This document shows positions 8,497 through 16,860 of a stretch of DNA of 64,000 nucleotides, in pieces (position 1 is the stretch's first letter; every line of letters begins with the position of its first letter). The stretch is from Aequorivita todarodis (lineage in GTDB: Bacteria > Bacteroidota > Bacteroidia > Flavobacteriales > Flavobacteriaceae), in assembly GCF_028561335.1 (NCBI RefSeq), contig NZ_JAQQTG010000049.1, positions 1 through 64,000 of the forward strand, read 5' to 3'. The position numbers and the translations under genes are program-made. The notes under the pieces were generated by a model. It saw only the letters and a program-made list of their open reading frames with translations. It did no database searches and was not told the DNA's origin.

Positions 8497-8530
8497 ACTC
8501 CCTAAAAAACAGCTTTTTAGGGAGTTTTTT
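8497..8530 (+). terminator. Terminator of prs inside the rplY promoter region
   Basis: ACTCCCTAAAAA (8497-8508) pairs perfectly with TTTTTAGGGAGT (8514-8525), loop of 5, followed by a T run to 8530. It lies 64 nt after the prs stop and 24 nt before rplY. Confidence 0.85.
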
Positions 8531-8553
8531 AATAAATAAACAATTCAAACAAA

Positions 8554-9201
8554 ATGAAATCTATTACAATTAAAGGATCACAAAGAGAAAGCGTGGGCAA
8601 AAAGGCAACGAAAGCCCTACGTAATGCTGGAATGGTTCCTTGCGTAGTTTACGGAGGGGATGAGCCAATTAGCTTTTCAGCAGAAGAAATTGCATTTAAA
8701 GACTTGGTTTACACTCCAGACGTACACACGGTTGTAATCAACCTGGGAGGCACAAAAATTAACGCCATCCTTCAGGATATACAATTTCACCCAGTGACTG
8801 ACCGTATTCTTCACATCGATTTTTACCAAATTTTTGATGACAAGGAAGTAACTATGGAAATTCCGGTGCGTACCGTTGGTAACTCCCGCGGTGTTCGTAA
8901 CGGTGGGGTTTTGCGTATTGTTACACGTAAACTTCGTGTGAAGGCTTTGCCAGAAAATCTACCGGATTTTATTGAGGCAGACATTACCGAAATGCGTATT
9001 GGTAACAAAATGTACACAAAGTCACTTAAAACTGACAATTACAAAATCATGCACCCAGATAACACCGTTATCTGTCAGGTTAGAACTTCACGTACCGCCA
9101 TTGTGGACGAAGTTGAAGAAGAAGATGAAACTGCTGAAGGTGCAGAAGGAGAAGAAGTTCCAGCTACAGAAACCGATGATGTTGCTGCAGTAAAGGAATA
9201 A
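8554..9201 (+). CDS. rplY: 50S ribosomal protein L25/general stress protein Ctc
   Basis: 215 aa, the long (CTC) form of L25: an N-terminal 5S rRNA-binding domain ([34 protein letters not shown]) and a C-terminal beta domain, ending in an acidic tail (about 187-206, Glu/Asp-rich) common in Bacteroidetes. It binds 5S rRNA in the large subunit. It lies between prs and pth, a conserved order in bacteria. It has its own promoter and a strong terminator. Confidence 0.95.
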   Translation: MKSITIKGSQRESVGKKATKALRNAGMVPCVVYGGDEPISFSAEEIAFKDLVYTPDVHTVVINLGGTKINAILQDIQFHPVTDRILHIDFYQIFDDKEVTMEIPVRTVGNSRGVRNGGVLRIVTRKLRVKALPENLPDFIEADITEMRIGNKMYTKSLKTDNYKIMHPDNTVICQVRTSRTAIVDEVEEEDETAEGAEGEEVPATETDDVAAVKE

Positions 9202-9224
9202 ATTTCTTTTTAAGAAGATTACCC

Positions 9225-9257
9225 AAAAGCATCCCGTTAATTCGGGGTGCTTTTTTT
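9225..9257 (+). terminator. Terminator of rplY
   Basis: GCATCCCG (9229-9236) pairs with CGGGGTGC (9243-9250, one wobble), followed by seven T residues; flanking A/T pairs lengthen the stem. Confidence 0.85.
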
Positions 9258-9282
9258 ATTTTTACCGAAGATTGACAGTAGT

Positions 9283-9918
9283 ATGTTTTCATTTTTCAAA
9301 AAACTTTTTTCGGCAAAAACTGTCGATACTATTTCAGAAGAAACAGATCCAATGAAGAAATTCCTTATTGTGGGCCTTGGCAATATTGGCCCAAAATACG
9401 CAAACACCCGCCACAACATCGGTTTTAAAGTGGTCGATTTTTATGCCGAAAAGAATTCACTTTCGTGGGAAACGGCAAAATTGGGCGACGTTACTTCGCA
9501 TAAAGTAAAAGGAAGAACGCTCATATTTCTGAAGCCGAGCACGTATATGAATTTAAGCGGAAAGGCCGTAAATTACTGGCTTGAAAAAGAAAAAGTTCCG
9601 TTGGAAAATATGCTGGTGATTACGGACGATTTAAATTTGGCTTTTGGAACCATTCGCGTAAAAACCAAAGGCAGCGACGGCGGGCACAACGGATTGAAGG
9701 ATATTCAGAATACGCTGCAAACCACCAATTACAACCGTTTCCGTTTCGGGATAAGCGATGCTTTTTCGAAAGGACGACAGGTAGATTACGTTTTGGGCGA
9801 ATGGGAAGCCGAAGAGGAAAAACAACTGCCCGAGCGGCTGGAGTTAAGCTGCAAGATTATAGAATCCTTTGCCCTCGCGGGGATGAATATTACGATGAAC
9901 ACATATAACGGCAAATAA
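9283..9918 (+). CDS. pth: Peptidyl-tRNA hydrolase
   Basis: Releases peptides from stalled peptidyl-tRNA. The core begins at MKKFLIVGLGNIGPKYANTRHNIGF (9352), with the catalytic His in TRHNIGF, the KPSTYMNLSG motif and GSDGGHNGL further on. The ATG at 9283 adds 23 residues (MFSFFKKLFSAKT...). I keep it because I recall similar short basic extensions in other Flavobacteriaceae. The ATG at 9247 lies inside the preceding terminator and is unlikely. It sits 3 nt before the ribF start, so the two are one operon. Confidence 0.93.
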   Translation: MFSFFKKLFSAKTVDTISEETDPMKKFLIVGLGNIGPKYANTRHNIGFKVVDFYAEKNSLSWETAKLGDVTSHKVKGRTLIFLKPSTYMNLSGKAVNYWLEKEKVPLENMLVITDDLNLAFGTIRVKTKGSDGGHNGLKDIQNTLQTTNYNRFRFGISDAFSKGRQVDYVLGEWEAEEEKQLPERLELSCKIIESFALAGMNITMNTYNGK

Positions 9919-9920
9919 TT

Positions 9921-10853
9921 TTGAAGAAATATCCATCAGCTTCCGCATATAAAAATTCCCGCCAAAGTGTGGTCACAATCGGCACTTTTGATGGCGTGCA
10001 TATTGGCCACAAAGCCATTTTGAAGCGTTTGGTAGAAACCGCAAAAAAGGAAAATCTGGATTCCGTGGTGCTTACTTTTTTCCCACATCCGCGGATGGTG
10101 CTTCAGCAAAATGTGGATATAAAATTGATAAACACCATCGAAGAGCGCACCGAACTGCTCGAAAACACAGGGCTGGACCATTTGGTTATCCATCCGTTTA
10201 CCCACGCTTTTTCACGATTGACCGCTTTGGAATACGTGCGCGATATTTTGGTAAATAGTTTAAAGGCGAAAAAAATCATCATCGGTTACGACCACCGCTT
10301 CGGAAGAAACCGAAATGCCGATATTGAGGATTTAAAGGAATTCGGAAAAACCTATAATTTTGAAGTGGAGGAAATTTCAGCAAAGGAAATTGACGATGTG
10401 GCCATCAGTTCCACAAAAATCCGCAAATCCTTGAACGAAGGCGATATTGAAACGGCCAACAATTATTTGGGGTATAACTTTATGATTTCGGGTGAAGTGG
10501 TAAAGGGAAAAGCCATTGGCCGAACTATAAATTACCCTACGGCGAATTTGAAATTGAAGGAAAACTACAAACTCATTCCCAAAAACGGCGTTTATATTGT
10601 AGAATCCACAATTGAAGGCGAAAAAAAATTTGGAATAACAAGCATCGGCACCAATCCCACCGTTGGCGGAACCGAAAAAACCATCGAAACACATTTTCTC
10701 AATTTCAATAAAGACCTTTACGGAAAGGAAATAACCATTGCGTTTTTAAAATACATCCGCGACGAGGAAACGTTTGATTCGGTGGAAATTCTAAAACAAG
10801 AAATTGAAAAGGACGAAACCTTCGCAAAGCAATTTTTAAAGGACCGTGGATAA
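9921..10853 (+). CDS. ribF: Bifunctional riboflavin kinase/FAD synthetase
   Basis: 310 aa. The N-terminal nucleotidyltransferase carries TIGTFDGVHIGHKAIL (about 20-35, HxGH signature) and YDHRFGRNRNAD (about 114-125). The C-terminal kinase domain starts near 190 (GEVVKGKAIGRTINYPTANLKL). It turns riboflavin into FMN and FAD. The start is a TTG at 9921: the encoded KKYPSASAYKNSRQSVVTIGTFDG matches the family N-terminus and no ATG is available. It overlaps the next gene by 8 nt. Confidence 0.95.
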   Translation: MKKYPSASAYKNSRQSVVTIGTFDGVHIGHKAILKRLVETAKKENLDSVVLTFFPHPRMVLQQNVDIKLINTIEERTELLENTGLDHLVIHPFTHAFSRLTALEYVRDILVNSLKAKKIIIGYDHRFGRNRNADIEDLKEFGKTYNFEVEEISAKEIDDVAISSTKIRKSLNEGDIETANNYLGYNFMISGEVVKGKAIGRTINYPTANLKLKENYKLIPKNGVYIVESTIEGEKKFGITSIGTNPTVGGTEKTIETHFLNFNKDLYGKEITIAFLKYIRDEETFDSVEILKQEIEKDETFAKQFLKDRG

Positions 10854-12183
10854 ATTTCTTTTCAAACAAATTGACAATATTGGTTTGGTCCTTTTTAGGG
10901 CCGTTTTTGGTCTTTTGATTACCATCGAGGCTTTTGGAGCAATTGCCACAGGGTGGGTACGGCGTACACTGGTAGAGCCGCCTTTCACTTTCAACTTTAT
11001 TGGGTTTGACTTTTTGCAACAACTGCAAGGGCCCGGAATGTATTATTACTTCGTGATAATGGGTATTTTCGGGATTTTTGTGATGCTTGGTTTTAAGTAT
11101 AGGTTCAGCATGATAGCCTATGCGCTAATGTGGACCTGCGTATATTTAATGCAGAAAAGCAGCTACAATAACCATTATTACCTAATGATGCTGCTGTGCT
11201 GGATTATGGCCTTTCTTCCCGCCAACCGATGGTTTTCAGTGGATGCAAACCTAAATCCTGAAATTAAATCGCCGTCCATGCCGCGCTGGGTGCTGTTGAT
11301 TTTGATTTTGCAGGTATGGATAGTTTATACCTACGCCTCCATCGCAAAACTATACCCCGATTGGCTCGATGCCTCCATGCCGGCACTGTTGATGGCCGGG
11401 AAAAAAAATTATTGGCTCATTGGCGAATTTTTGCAGCAAAACTGGGTGCATTGGGCCATTGCTTATACGGGTATTTTTTTCGATTTGCTCATAGTGCCGT
11501 TAATGCTGTGGAAACGTACGCGCTTATTGGGTTTTATAATTTCCGTGTTTTTTCATCTTTTCAACTCAATCGTCTTTCAGATTGGCATTTTTCCGTATAT
11601 GTCCATTGCGTTCGCACTGTTTTTCTTTTCTCCGGAAATACTCAAAAAACGATTTCTCCCGAAGAAAAAATTATATACGGGCAATGCGGTAATCGTGCCG
11701 AAATACAAAAACCTGTTGCTTGCGGTTTTTGGGATTTATTTCGCCTTTCAAATAGGTTTACCGCTGCGGCATTGGTTCTTTAAGGACGATGTGCTTTGGA
11801 CCGAAGAAGGCCACAGGCTTAGCTGGCGGATGATGCTCCGTTCCAAAAGCGGAAGTCTTACAGTGTGGGTAAAAAATAAGCCTGATGGTGAAAAGAGACG
11901 GTACAATTATAGTGAGCTTTTGGGTCCCAAGCAACAAGGCTCCGTCGCTACAAAGCCAGATGTTATGTGGCAACTTGCCCAAAAAATAAAAGCAGTGGAA
12001 GCTAAAAAAGGGAATGATGTGGCTGTGTATATGGAAGCTTCCGTTCGCGTAAATCACGGTAAATACCACCCCTTTACCGATCCAACCGTAGATTTGGCCG
12101 CCGAGCCATGGCATCCCTTTAAGCATAGTGAATGGATTTTGCCCTCGCCGGAGGATTATAATGAAAAGCCAGTAAAAGAATAA
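10846..12183 (+). CDS. HTTM domain protein (vitamin K-dependent gamma-carboxylase homologue)
   Basis: 445 aa, start GTG inside the end of ribF. About eight hydrophobic segments between residues 10 and 310 form an HTTM domain, followed by a soluble C-terminal part (315-445). The sequence YASIAKLYPDWLDASMP near 165-180 aligns with the region of vertebrate gamma-glutamyl carboxylase that holds its catalytic lysine, and the lysine is kept (alignment from memory). Bacterial homologues are membrane proteins of unknown physiological reaction; some may keep vitamin K epoxidation only. Overlap with ribF implies co-expression with flavin synthesis, but no functional tie is proven. Confidence 0.8.
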   Translation: MDKFLFKQIDNIGLVLFRAVFGLLITIEAFGAIATGWVRRTLVEPPFTFNFIGFDFLQQLQGPGMYYYFVIMGIFGIFVMLGFKYRFSMIAYALMWTCVYLMQKSSYNNHYYLMMLLCWIMAFLPANRWFSVDANLNPEIKSPSMPRWVLLILILQVWIVYTYASIAKLYPDWLDASMPALLMAGKKNYWLIGEFLQQNWVHWAIAYTGIFFDLLIVPLMLWKRTRLLGFIISVFFHLFNSIVFQIGIFPYMSIAFALFFFSPEILKKRFLPKKKLYTGNAVIVPKYKNLLLAVFGIYFAFQIGLPLRHWFFKDDVLWTEEGHRLSWRMMLRSKSGSLTVWVKNKPDGEKRRYNYSELLGPKQQGSVATKPDVMWQLAQKIKAVEAKKGNDVAVYMEASVRVNHGKYHPFTDPTVDLAAEPWHPFKHSEWILPSPEDYNEKPVKE

Positions 12184-12194
12184 GGCGATTTTCC

Positions 12195-12202
12195 TAACTT
12201 TG
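12195..12202 (+). promoter_or_regulatory. -7 promoter element (TAACTTTG) of serS
   Basis: TAACTTTG fits TAnnTTTG, 22 nt before the serS ATG and 11 nt after the preceding stop codon. Confidence 0.6.
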
Positions 12203-12224
12203 CGCTTCAAAATATTTTAGGAAA

Positions 12225-13496
12225 ATGCTACAAGTAACCGACATCCGAGAAAACAAAGAGAAATATATAAAAGCCCTTGCCAAACGCGGCATAGATGCTG
12301 CTTCCGTTTTGGAAGAAGTTTTAAATGCGGATGAAGAACGCCGAGCTTCACAAGCGCAGCTGGATGAGGTTTTGGCACAGAGCAATTCCTATTCAAAGGA
12401 AATCGGGAAACTTTTTCAAAGTGGCGAAGTCCAAAAAGCAAACGAACTAAAAGAGAAAACAGTTGAATTGAAGGAGTCCTCAAAACAACTGAACGAGCAA
12501 ATGCTTGCCGCTGCCGAAAAATTGCAGCAATTACTTTATACGCTTCCAAACATTCCGAATGATTTGGTGCCTGCCGGAACTGATGAAAACGACAACGAAG
12601 AAGTTTTCAAGGAAGGCGAAATTCCAAAACTTGTTGATGGCGCGCTACCGCATTGGGAACTTGCCAAAAAATACGATTTGATTGATTTTGAACTCGGCGT
12701 AAAAATTACGGGCGCAGGTTTTCCTGTTTACAAAGGGAAGGGCGCGCGTCTGCAACGGGCGTTGATTACCTACTTTTTGGATAAAAACACAAAAGCCGGT
12801 TATACCGAATATCAAGTGCCGCATCTGGTGAACGAAGCTTCGGGCTATGGCACCGGCCAACTTCCGGACAAGGAAGGGCAGATGTACCATGTGGGCATTG
12901 ACGATCTTTATTTAATCCCTACCGCTGAGGTTCCCGTAACAAATATGTTCCGTGGCGATTTACTGAACCATTCCGAATTGCCAATTACCTGCACAGGCTA
13001 TACGCCTTGTTTTAGAAGAGAAGCAGGAAGCTACGGCGCGCACGTTCGCGGTCTAAACCGTTTGCACCAATTTGATAAGGTGGAAATCGTCCGCATCGAG
13101 CATCCTGATAATTCCTACCAAGCTTTGGACGGAATGGTAGAGCACGTAAAGGAAATTCTTCGCGAATTGAAATTGCCATACCGAATTCTTCGCCTATGCG
13201 GCGGCGATTTGGGCTTTACTTCAGCATTGACGTATGATTTCGAAGTATTTTCAACCGCGCAGGACCGTTGGCTGGAAATTTCATCATGTTCAAATTTTGA
13301 AACCTTCCAAGCCAATAGATTGAAACTTCGTTTTAAGGACAAAGACGGTAAAAACAAACTCGCGCACACATTGAATGGAAGTGCTTTGGCATTGCCGCGT
13401 GTTCTGGCGGGCATTCTTGAAAACTACCAAACCGAGGATGGAATAAAAATCCCGGAAGTCTTGGTTCCGTATTGCGGGTTTGATTTTATAGACTAA
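12225..13496 (+). CDS. serS: Serine--tRNA ligase
   Basis: 423 aa, normal length. The N-terminal 100 residues form the long antiparallel coiled coil that grips the extra arm of tRNA-Ser (Lys/Glu/Gln-rich, 25-100). The class II catalytic core follows: motif 2 CFRREAGSYGAHVRGLNRLHQF (about 265-286), preceded by LIPTAEVPVTN, and motif 3 NGSALALPRVLAGILENYQ near 385-403. It charges tRNA-Ser in the cytoplasm and also the selenocysteine tRNA where present. Confidence 0.97.
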   Translation: MLQVTDIRENKEKYIKALAKRGIDAASVLEEVLNADEERRASQAQLDEVLAQSNSYSKEIGKLFQSGEVQKANELKEKTVELKESSKQLNEQMLAAAEKLQQLLYTLPNIPNDLVPAGTDENDNEEVFKEGEIPKLVDGALPHWELAKKYDLIDFELGVKITGAGFPVYKGKGARLQRALITYFLDKNTKAGYTEYQVPHLVNEASGYGTGQLPDKEGQMYHVGIDDLYLIPTAEVPVTNMFRGDLLNHSELPITCTGYTPCFRREAGSYGAHVRGLNRLHQFDKVEIVRIEHPDNSYQALDGMVEHVKEILRELKLPYRILRLCGGDLGFTSALTYDFEVFSTAQDRWLEISSCSNFETFQANRLKLRFKDKDGKNKLAHTLNGSALALPRVLAGILENYQTEDGIKIPEVLVPYCGFDFID

Positions 13497-13517
13497 TTTT
13501 TTAGTGTAGTAAACAGC

Positions 13518-13556
13518 AAAAACCCCAAAAGTCTCAAGAACCTTTGGGGTTTGTTG
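13518..13556. terminator. Terminator between convergent serS and an exported-protein gene
   Basis: AACCCCAAAAG (13521-13531) pairs with CTTTGGGGTT (13542-13551), extended by weaker pairs. T-rich on the plus side and A-rich on the 5' side, so it may serve both strands. Confidence 0.75.
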
Positions 13557-13577
13557 TATTTAAATATATCAAATTTT

Positions 13578-14348
13578 CTACTCTTTCGGTGCAGACATAG
13601 TTGTGTATTCCAAAACAAGGGCACTCAGCCAGTCCCAATTAATGGATTTGTAAGGATATTTTGCCATAAACTCGGCATTGTCGCCAAAAAGGAATTCATA
13701 ATTTTCCTCAAAATCACTTTTAGGAAGCCAGATTACTTTATCGCCTTTTTGCACGTAGTATGATTTTACGACACCGCCGCCAATAGTAGGGCCAGGCCCC
13801 ATTTTAAACCCTGAGGATTCTTTGGCAAAAGGATCGTGGTAAACAGAGATTATTTGGCTGAAGTCTGGATTGATCAACTGCATCAAAAACTCCCTTTCGT
13901 CTTTTTTGTTTTTCAGGGAAACCTTTTGGTTTACGAAATAAATCTGGTCATTGCTCGTAATTTTCTTTACACTGTTTCTTCCGCCCATCCCGAAGTTGCT
14001 GAATTTTTTGGACACTTTTCCAAATTTTTCAAAACCGCTTGCATATAGATAAGCTTCGGCAATTTGCTGTGCGTCGTAGGTCTCCTTATTGCCCGTTACA
14101 CTGTCCTTAAAAACAATTTGGGCAATCTGGCCTTTTTTGGTTACAACACCTTTGCAATACCCTTTGTGTTCGGAACCATCTTTCATAATAACGGTTGATA
14201 CTTTTTTTGTGGCCGGTTGGTCAAAACCTTCACTGAAATAATACGCTTTAAGCATATCGCGTTCTTCGTCGGTATATTTCACCTTGTCTTGCGCAAAGGC
14301 AAAACCGCAGGCCATCATAAATACAATTGATAAAAATTTTAGTTTCAT
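13578..14348 (-). CDS. Uncharacterised exported protein, 256 aa
   Basis: I do not recognise the family. The ATG at 14348 starts a clear signal peptide (MKLKFLSIVFMMACGFAFAQ, cleavage before DKV). A longer frame from 14441 would bury this signal and is rejected. The mature part is mixed alpha/beta with many lysines, a glycine-rich patch (KMGPGPTIGGGVV) and no cysteines that suggest a cofactor. Proteins with this look are common, poorly studied periplasmic or outer-membrane-associated proteins of Flavobacteriia. Confidence 0.75.
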   Translation of the reverse strand: MKLKFLSIVFMMACGFAFAQDKVKYTDEERDMLKAYYFSEGFDQPATKKVSTVIMKDGSEHKGYCKGVVTKKGQIAQIVFKDSVTGNKETYDAQQIAEAYLYASGFEKFGKVSKKFSNFGMGGRNSVKKITSNDQIYFVNQKVSLKNKKDEREFLMQLINPDFSQIISVYHDPFAKESSGFKMGPGPTIGGGVVKSYYVQKGDKVIWLPKSDFEENYEFLFGDNAEFMAKYPYKSINWDWLSALVLEYTTMSAPKE

Positions 14349-14491
14349 AATGTTGAGATTTATTGGTTGCTGAAACAATATTCCAACATTAATTTGAAAC
14401 GGAGCATTTTTTTTCTGGAAAATCGTTCCCCAAGGCATCAAAATACGGCATATGCCCTATAAAGTTTAGCGCCACTTCGAATTTTAAAAGG

Positions 14492-14519
14492 AAAAAGGAG
14501 CCCGATTCGGCTCCCTTTT
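14492..14519 (-). terminator. Terminator of the PiT gene
   Basis: GGAGCC and GGCTCC (14497-14502, 14509-14514) form the stem; the minus strand continues in TTTTT. It lies 24 nt past the stop codon of the phosphate transporter. Confidence 0.8.
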
Positions 14520-14542
14520 CGCTAAAGATGTTCTGGAATTTA

Positions 14543-16786
14543 CTACGCTTTTTTATAGCTGGTGTAATACTCTTCCATCAAATTCATCAAAGCTTTTACC
14601 AAATCCTTGGTTTCGAGCAACAGGCTGAAATACAAAGTGGTGTTTTTCGGGCTCGATTCTTCGGTGCGGGTTCGGGCTATCTGCTTTTCAATCTTGTTTG
14701 AAAGACTTGCGAAGATTTCCTCTTTTTTAGAAAGTACATTCCCGATTCGCTGGAATTCTTTTTTGTGGAAAATATCCTCAATTTCATTTAAGAGTTCTTC
14801 CAAATGTTGGTCTATTTCCTGCAAATCTTTAATTTGGTTGAAGCGAAGCGCTTTGTGATTGTTGTTCACATGCTTGTAACTCGCCTTCGAAATGAATTCC
14901 AAGGACTGCACAACATCGGTCAAATACCCTAAAATCACGATATAGAAATTACTTCCCCGGACGCTGGTTTCGTCAAGATTCTTAATGAAATAGAAAATGT
15001 TGTCGCGCAGTTCTTCCACTTCATCGTTCAATTTATTTACCCCTTTTTTGCTCTTTTTCAGTTTTTTGGTGTCCTGTTTGGCAAGGCCGCGAAGCATATC
15101 GCTGTAAATTTTGTTGGAACGTGAAACCACATTGCTGATGTTTTCGGCACTTTCCTGGATTATTCCCTGAACGGTTTTGCTTTCGGTTTTCTTCAAGCCA
15201 CTTTTATCCAGTTTTAGTTTCACTTTGTTTTTGTGCGAAAGATAATTCCGAACCAACAAAAGGATAGCCAATAACAGCAATACGGCAATCATTGCGCCCC
15301 TTCCTATATAAATTAAATAGGCGAGCGTTCCTGCAGCAACAAAAGCTACAAAAGCCGTAAAAAACCAACCGCCGATAACGTTGAGCACGCCGGCAACCCT
15401 GTAAACTGCGCTTTCACGGCCCCATGCTCTGTCGGCCAAGGATGTACCCATAGCCACCATAAAGGTTACATAGGTTGTGGAGAGCGGCAATTTCATAGAA
15501 GTTGCGGTTGCAATCAATATACCTGCAACCATTAGGTTTATGGAGGCACGGATCATGTCAAAAGCAGGCAACTCATAGGTTTTATGCTTCGGAAGGTTAA
15601 CAACGGGTTTTTCAAACCGCTTGTCTATTTTTGTTTGAAGCGATTTGGGGAGAATGAACTCAAAATAGGTCGCAATCTGGGTGCTCGATTTTACCAAAAA
15701 CCGCGAAAGCATATTCGGGCTGAACTTTTCGTGCCCTTCGCCTTGACGTGCAAGGTCTATCTCGGTATCAGAAACGGTACGTGCTTTTTTGGAAAACCAA
15801 AGGGTAAGTACCATAATACCACCCGCAATAAATAGAAGCAAGGGTTCTGCGGGCACCTGATCTGCCAGACTGTGCATATTGTAATCTGAAGCCGCCACCC
15901 CGGAAGCTGCCCAATCTATGTAACTATGGTAGGCCGCCATCGGTACGCCTATAAAGTTTACCAAATCGTTCCCCGCAAACGCCAGGGCAAGACTGAAAGT
16001 ACCTACAGCAATTACGATTATGAGAATGTTCTTTTTGAAAATCATCATAAAAAGCTGTGAGAATACCGTCCAGAATATGAAGCTGCCGCCGATAAGCAAC
16101 CAAGTGTCGCTTTCAATAATGTTTTTAAAACTTCCGTAAAATGGCGTACCCTTTAATCCTTTTACGAGGATGAAATAACTAATACAGGTAAGGGCCAAAC
16201 CACCAAAAATAGCCCCGAAATATTTCATCTTCCGTTCTACATGAAATGTAAACACGAGCCTTGAGAGGTACTGCACGACCGCACCCACGGTAAACGCAAT
16301 TACCACGGAGAGTAGGATTCCCGTGATGATTTCTACCGCTTTTTCGGTGTTGATGTATTTTGTGATGGCTGAAATGGTCTCCGCATCGTTATGGCCTATT
16401 TTTATCAATGCCATAATAACGGCAGCTCCCAAAAGTTCAAAAACGATGGAGACCGTGGTAGATGTGGGCAACCCAATAGTGTTAAAGAAATCGAGCAGTA
16501 AGATATCGGTTATCATTACCGCCATAAAGATGATCATGATTTCATCAAAGTAAAACTCGCCGGGGACAAAGATACCTTTCCGCGCTACTTCCATCATCCC
16601 GCTTGAGAAAACGGCCCCAATGAAAATTCCCAAACTGGCGATTATCAAAATGGTCCTAAAGGAAAGTGCCTTGGAACCGATGGCGGAATTTAGAAAGTTT
16701 ACGGCATCGTTACTTACCCCAACCACCAAATCTGCAATAGCAAGTGCGGCAAGCGCCACGATCATTAATAAGTAGATATTATCCAT
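14543..16786 (-). CDS. PiT family inorganic phosphate transporter
   Basis: 747 aa. Two PiT signature repeats are visible: GVSNDAVNFLNSAIGSKAL near 23-41 and FAGNDLVNFIGVPMAA near 270-285, with GLPTSTTVS (about 105) and KLPLSTTYVTFMVAMGTS (about 428-445). About 11-12 membrane helices run to residue 515. The rest (520-747) is a long helical, coiled-coil domain resembling the DUF47/PhoU-like proteins that usually accompany PiT transporters, here fused to the permease. It imports phosphate with a cation. It lies 74 nt downstream of an OprP-like porin gene and has its own candidate Pho-type operator. Confidence 0.92.
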   Translation of the reverse strand: MDNIYLLMIVALAALAIADLVVGVSNDAVNFLNSAIGSKALSFRTILIIASLGIFIGAVFSSGMMEVARKGIFVPGEFYFDEIMIIFMAVMITDILLLDFFNTIGLPTSTTVSIVFELLGAAVIMALIKIGHNDAETISAITKYINTEKAVEIITGILLSVVIAFTVGAVVQYLSRLVFTFHVERKMKYFGAIFGGLALTCISYFILVKGLKGTPFYGSFKNIIESDTWLLIGGSFIFWTVFSQLFMMIFKKNILIIVIAVGTFSLALAFAGNDLVNFIGVPMAAYHSYIDWAASGVAASDYNMHSLADQVPAEPLLLFIAGGIMVLTLWFSKKARTVSDTEIDLARQGEGHEKFSPNMLSRFLVKSSTQIATYFEFILPKSLQTKIDKRFEKPVVNLPKHKTYELPAFDMIRASINLMVAGILIATATSMKLPLSTTYVTFMVAMGTSLADRAWGRESAVYRVAGVLNVIGGWFFTAFVAFVAAGTLAYLIYIGRGAMIAVLLLLAILLLVRNYLSHKNKVKLKLDKSGLKKTESKTVQGIIQESAENISNVVSRSNKIYSDMLRGLAKQDTKKLKKSKKGVNKLNDEVEELRDNIFYFIKNLDETSVRGSNFYIVILGYLTDVVQSLEFISKASYKHVNNNHKALRFNQIKDLQEIDQHLEELLNEIEDIFHKKEFQRIGNVLSKKEEIFASLSNKIEKQIARTRTEESSPKNTTLYFSLLLETKDLVKALMNLMEEYYTSYKKA

Positions 16787-16808
16787 TCTGGTTTTTATTA
16801 AATTGGTG

Positions 16809-16854
16809 CAAATTTCCCATTTAAATCAGGAATGATTGTTACCAAATTGTTATC
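16809..16854 (-). promoter_or_regulatory. Candidate PhoB-like operator and -7 element upstream of PiT
   Basis: Read on the minus strand: GATAACA (16854-16848), 4 nt, GGTAACA (16843-16837), 4 nt, a degenerate TTCCTGA (16832-16826), then 9 nt and the -7-like GAAATTTG (16816-16809). Two near-identical heptamers every 11 bp is the geometry of PhoB/OmpR family direct repeats. The same spacing to -7 is seen upstream of the porin and lipoprotein genes. Confidence 0.5.
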
Positions 16855-16860
16855 TGTATT

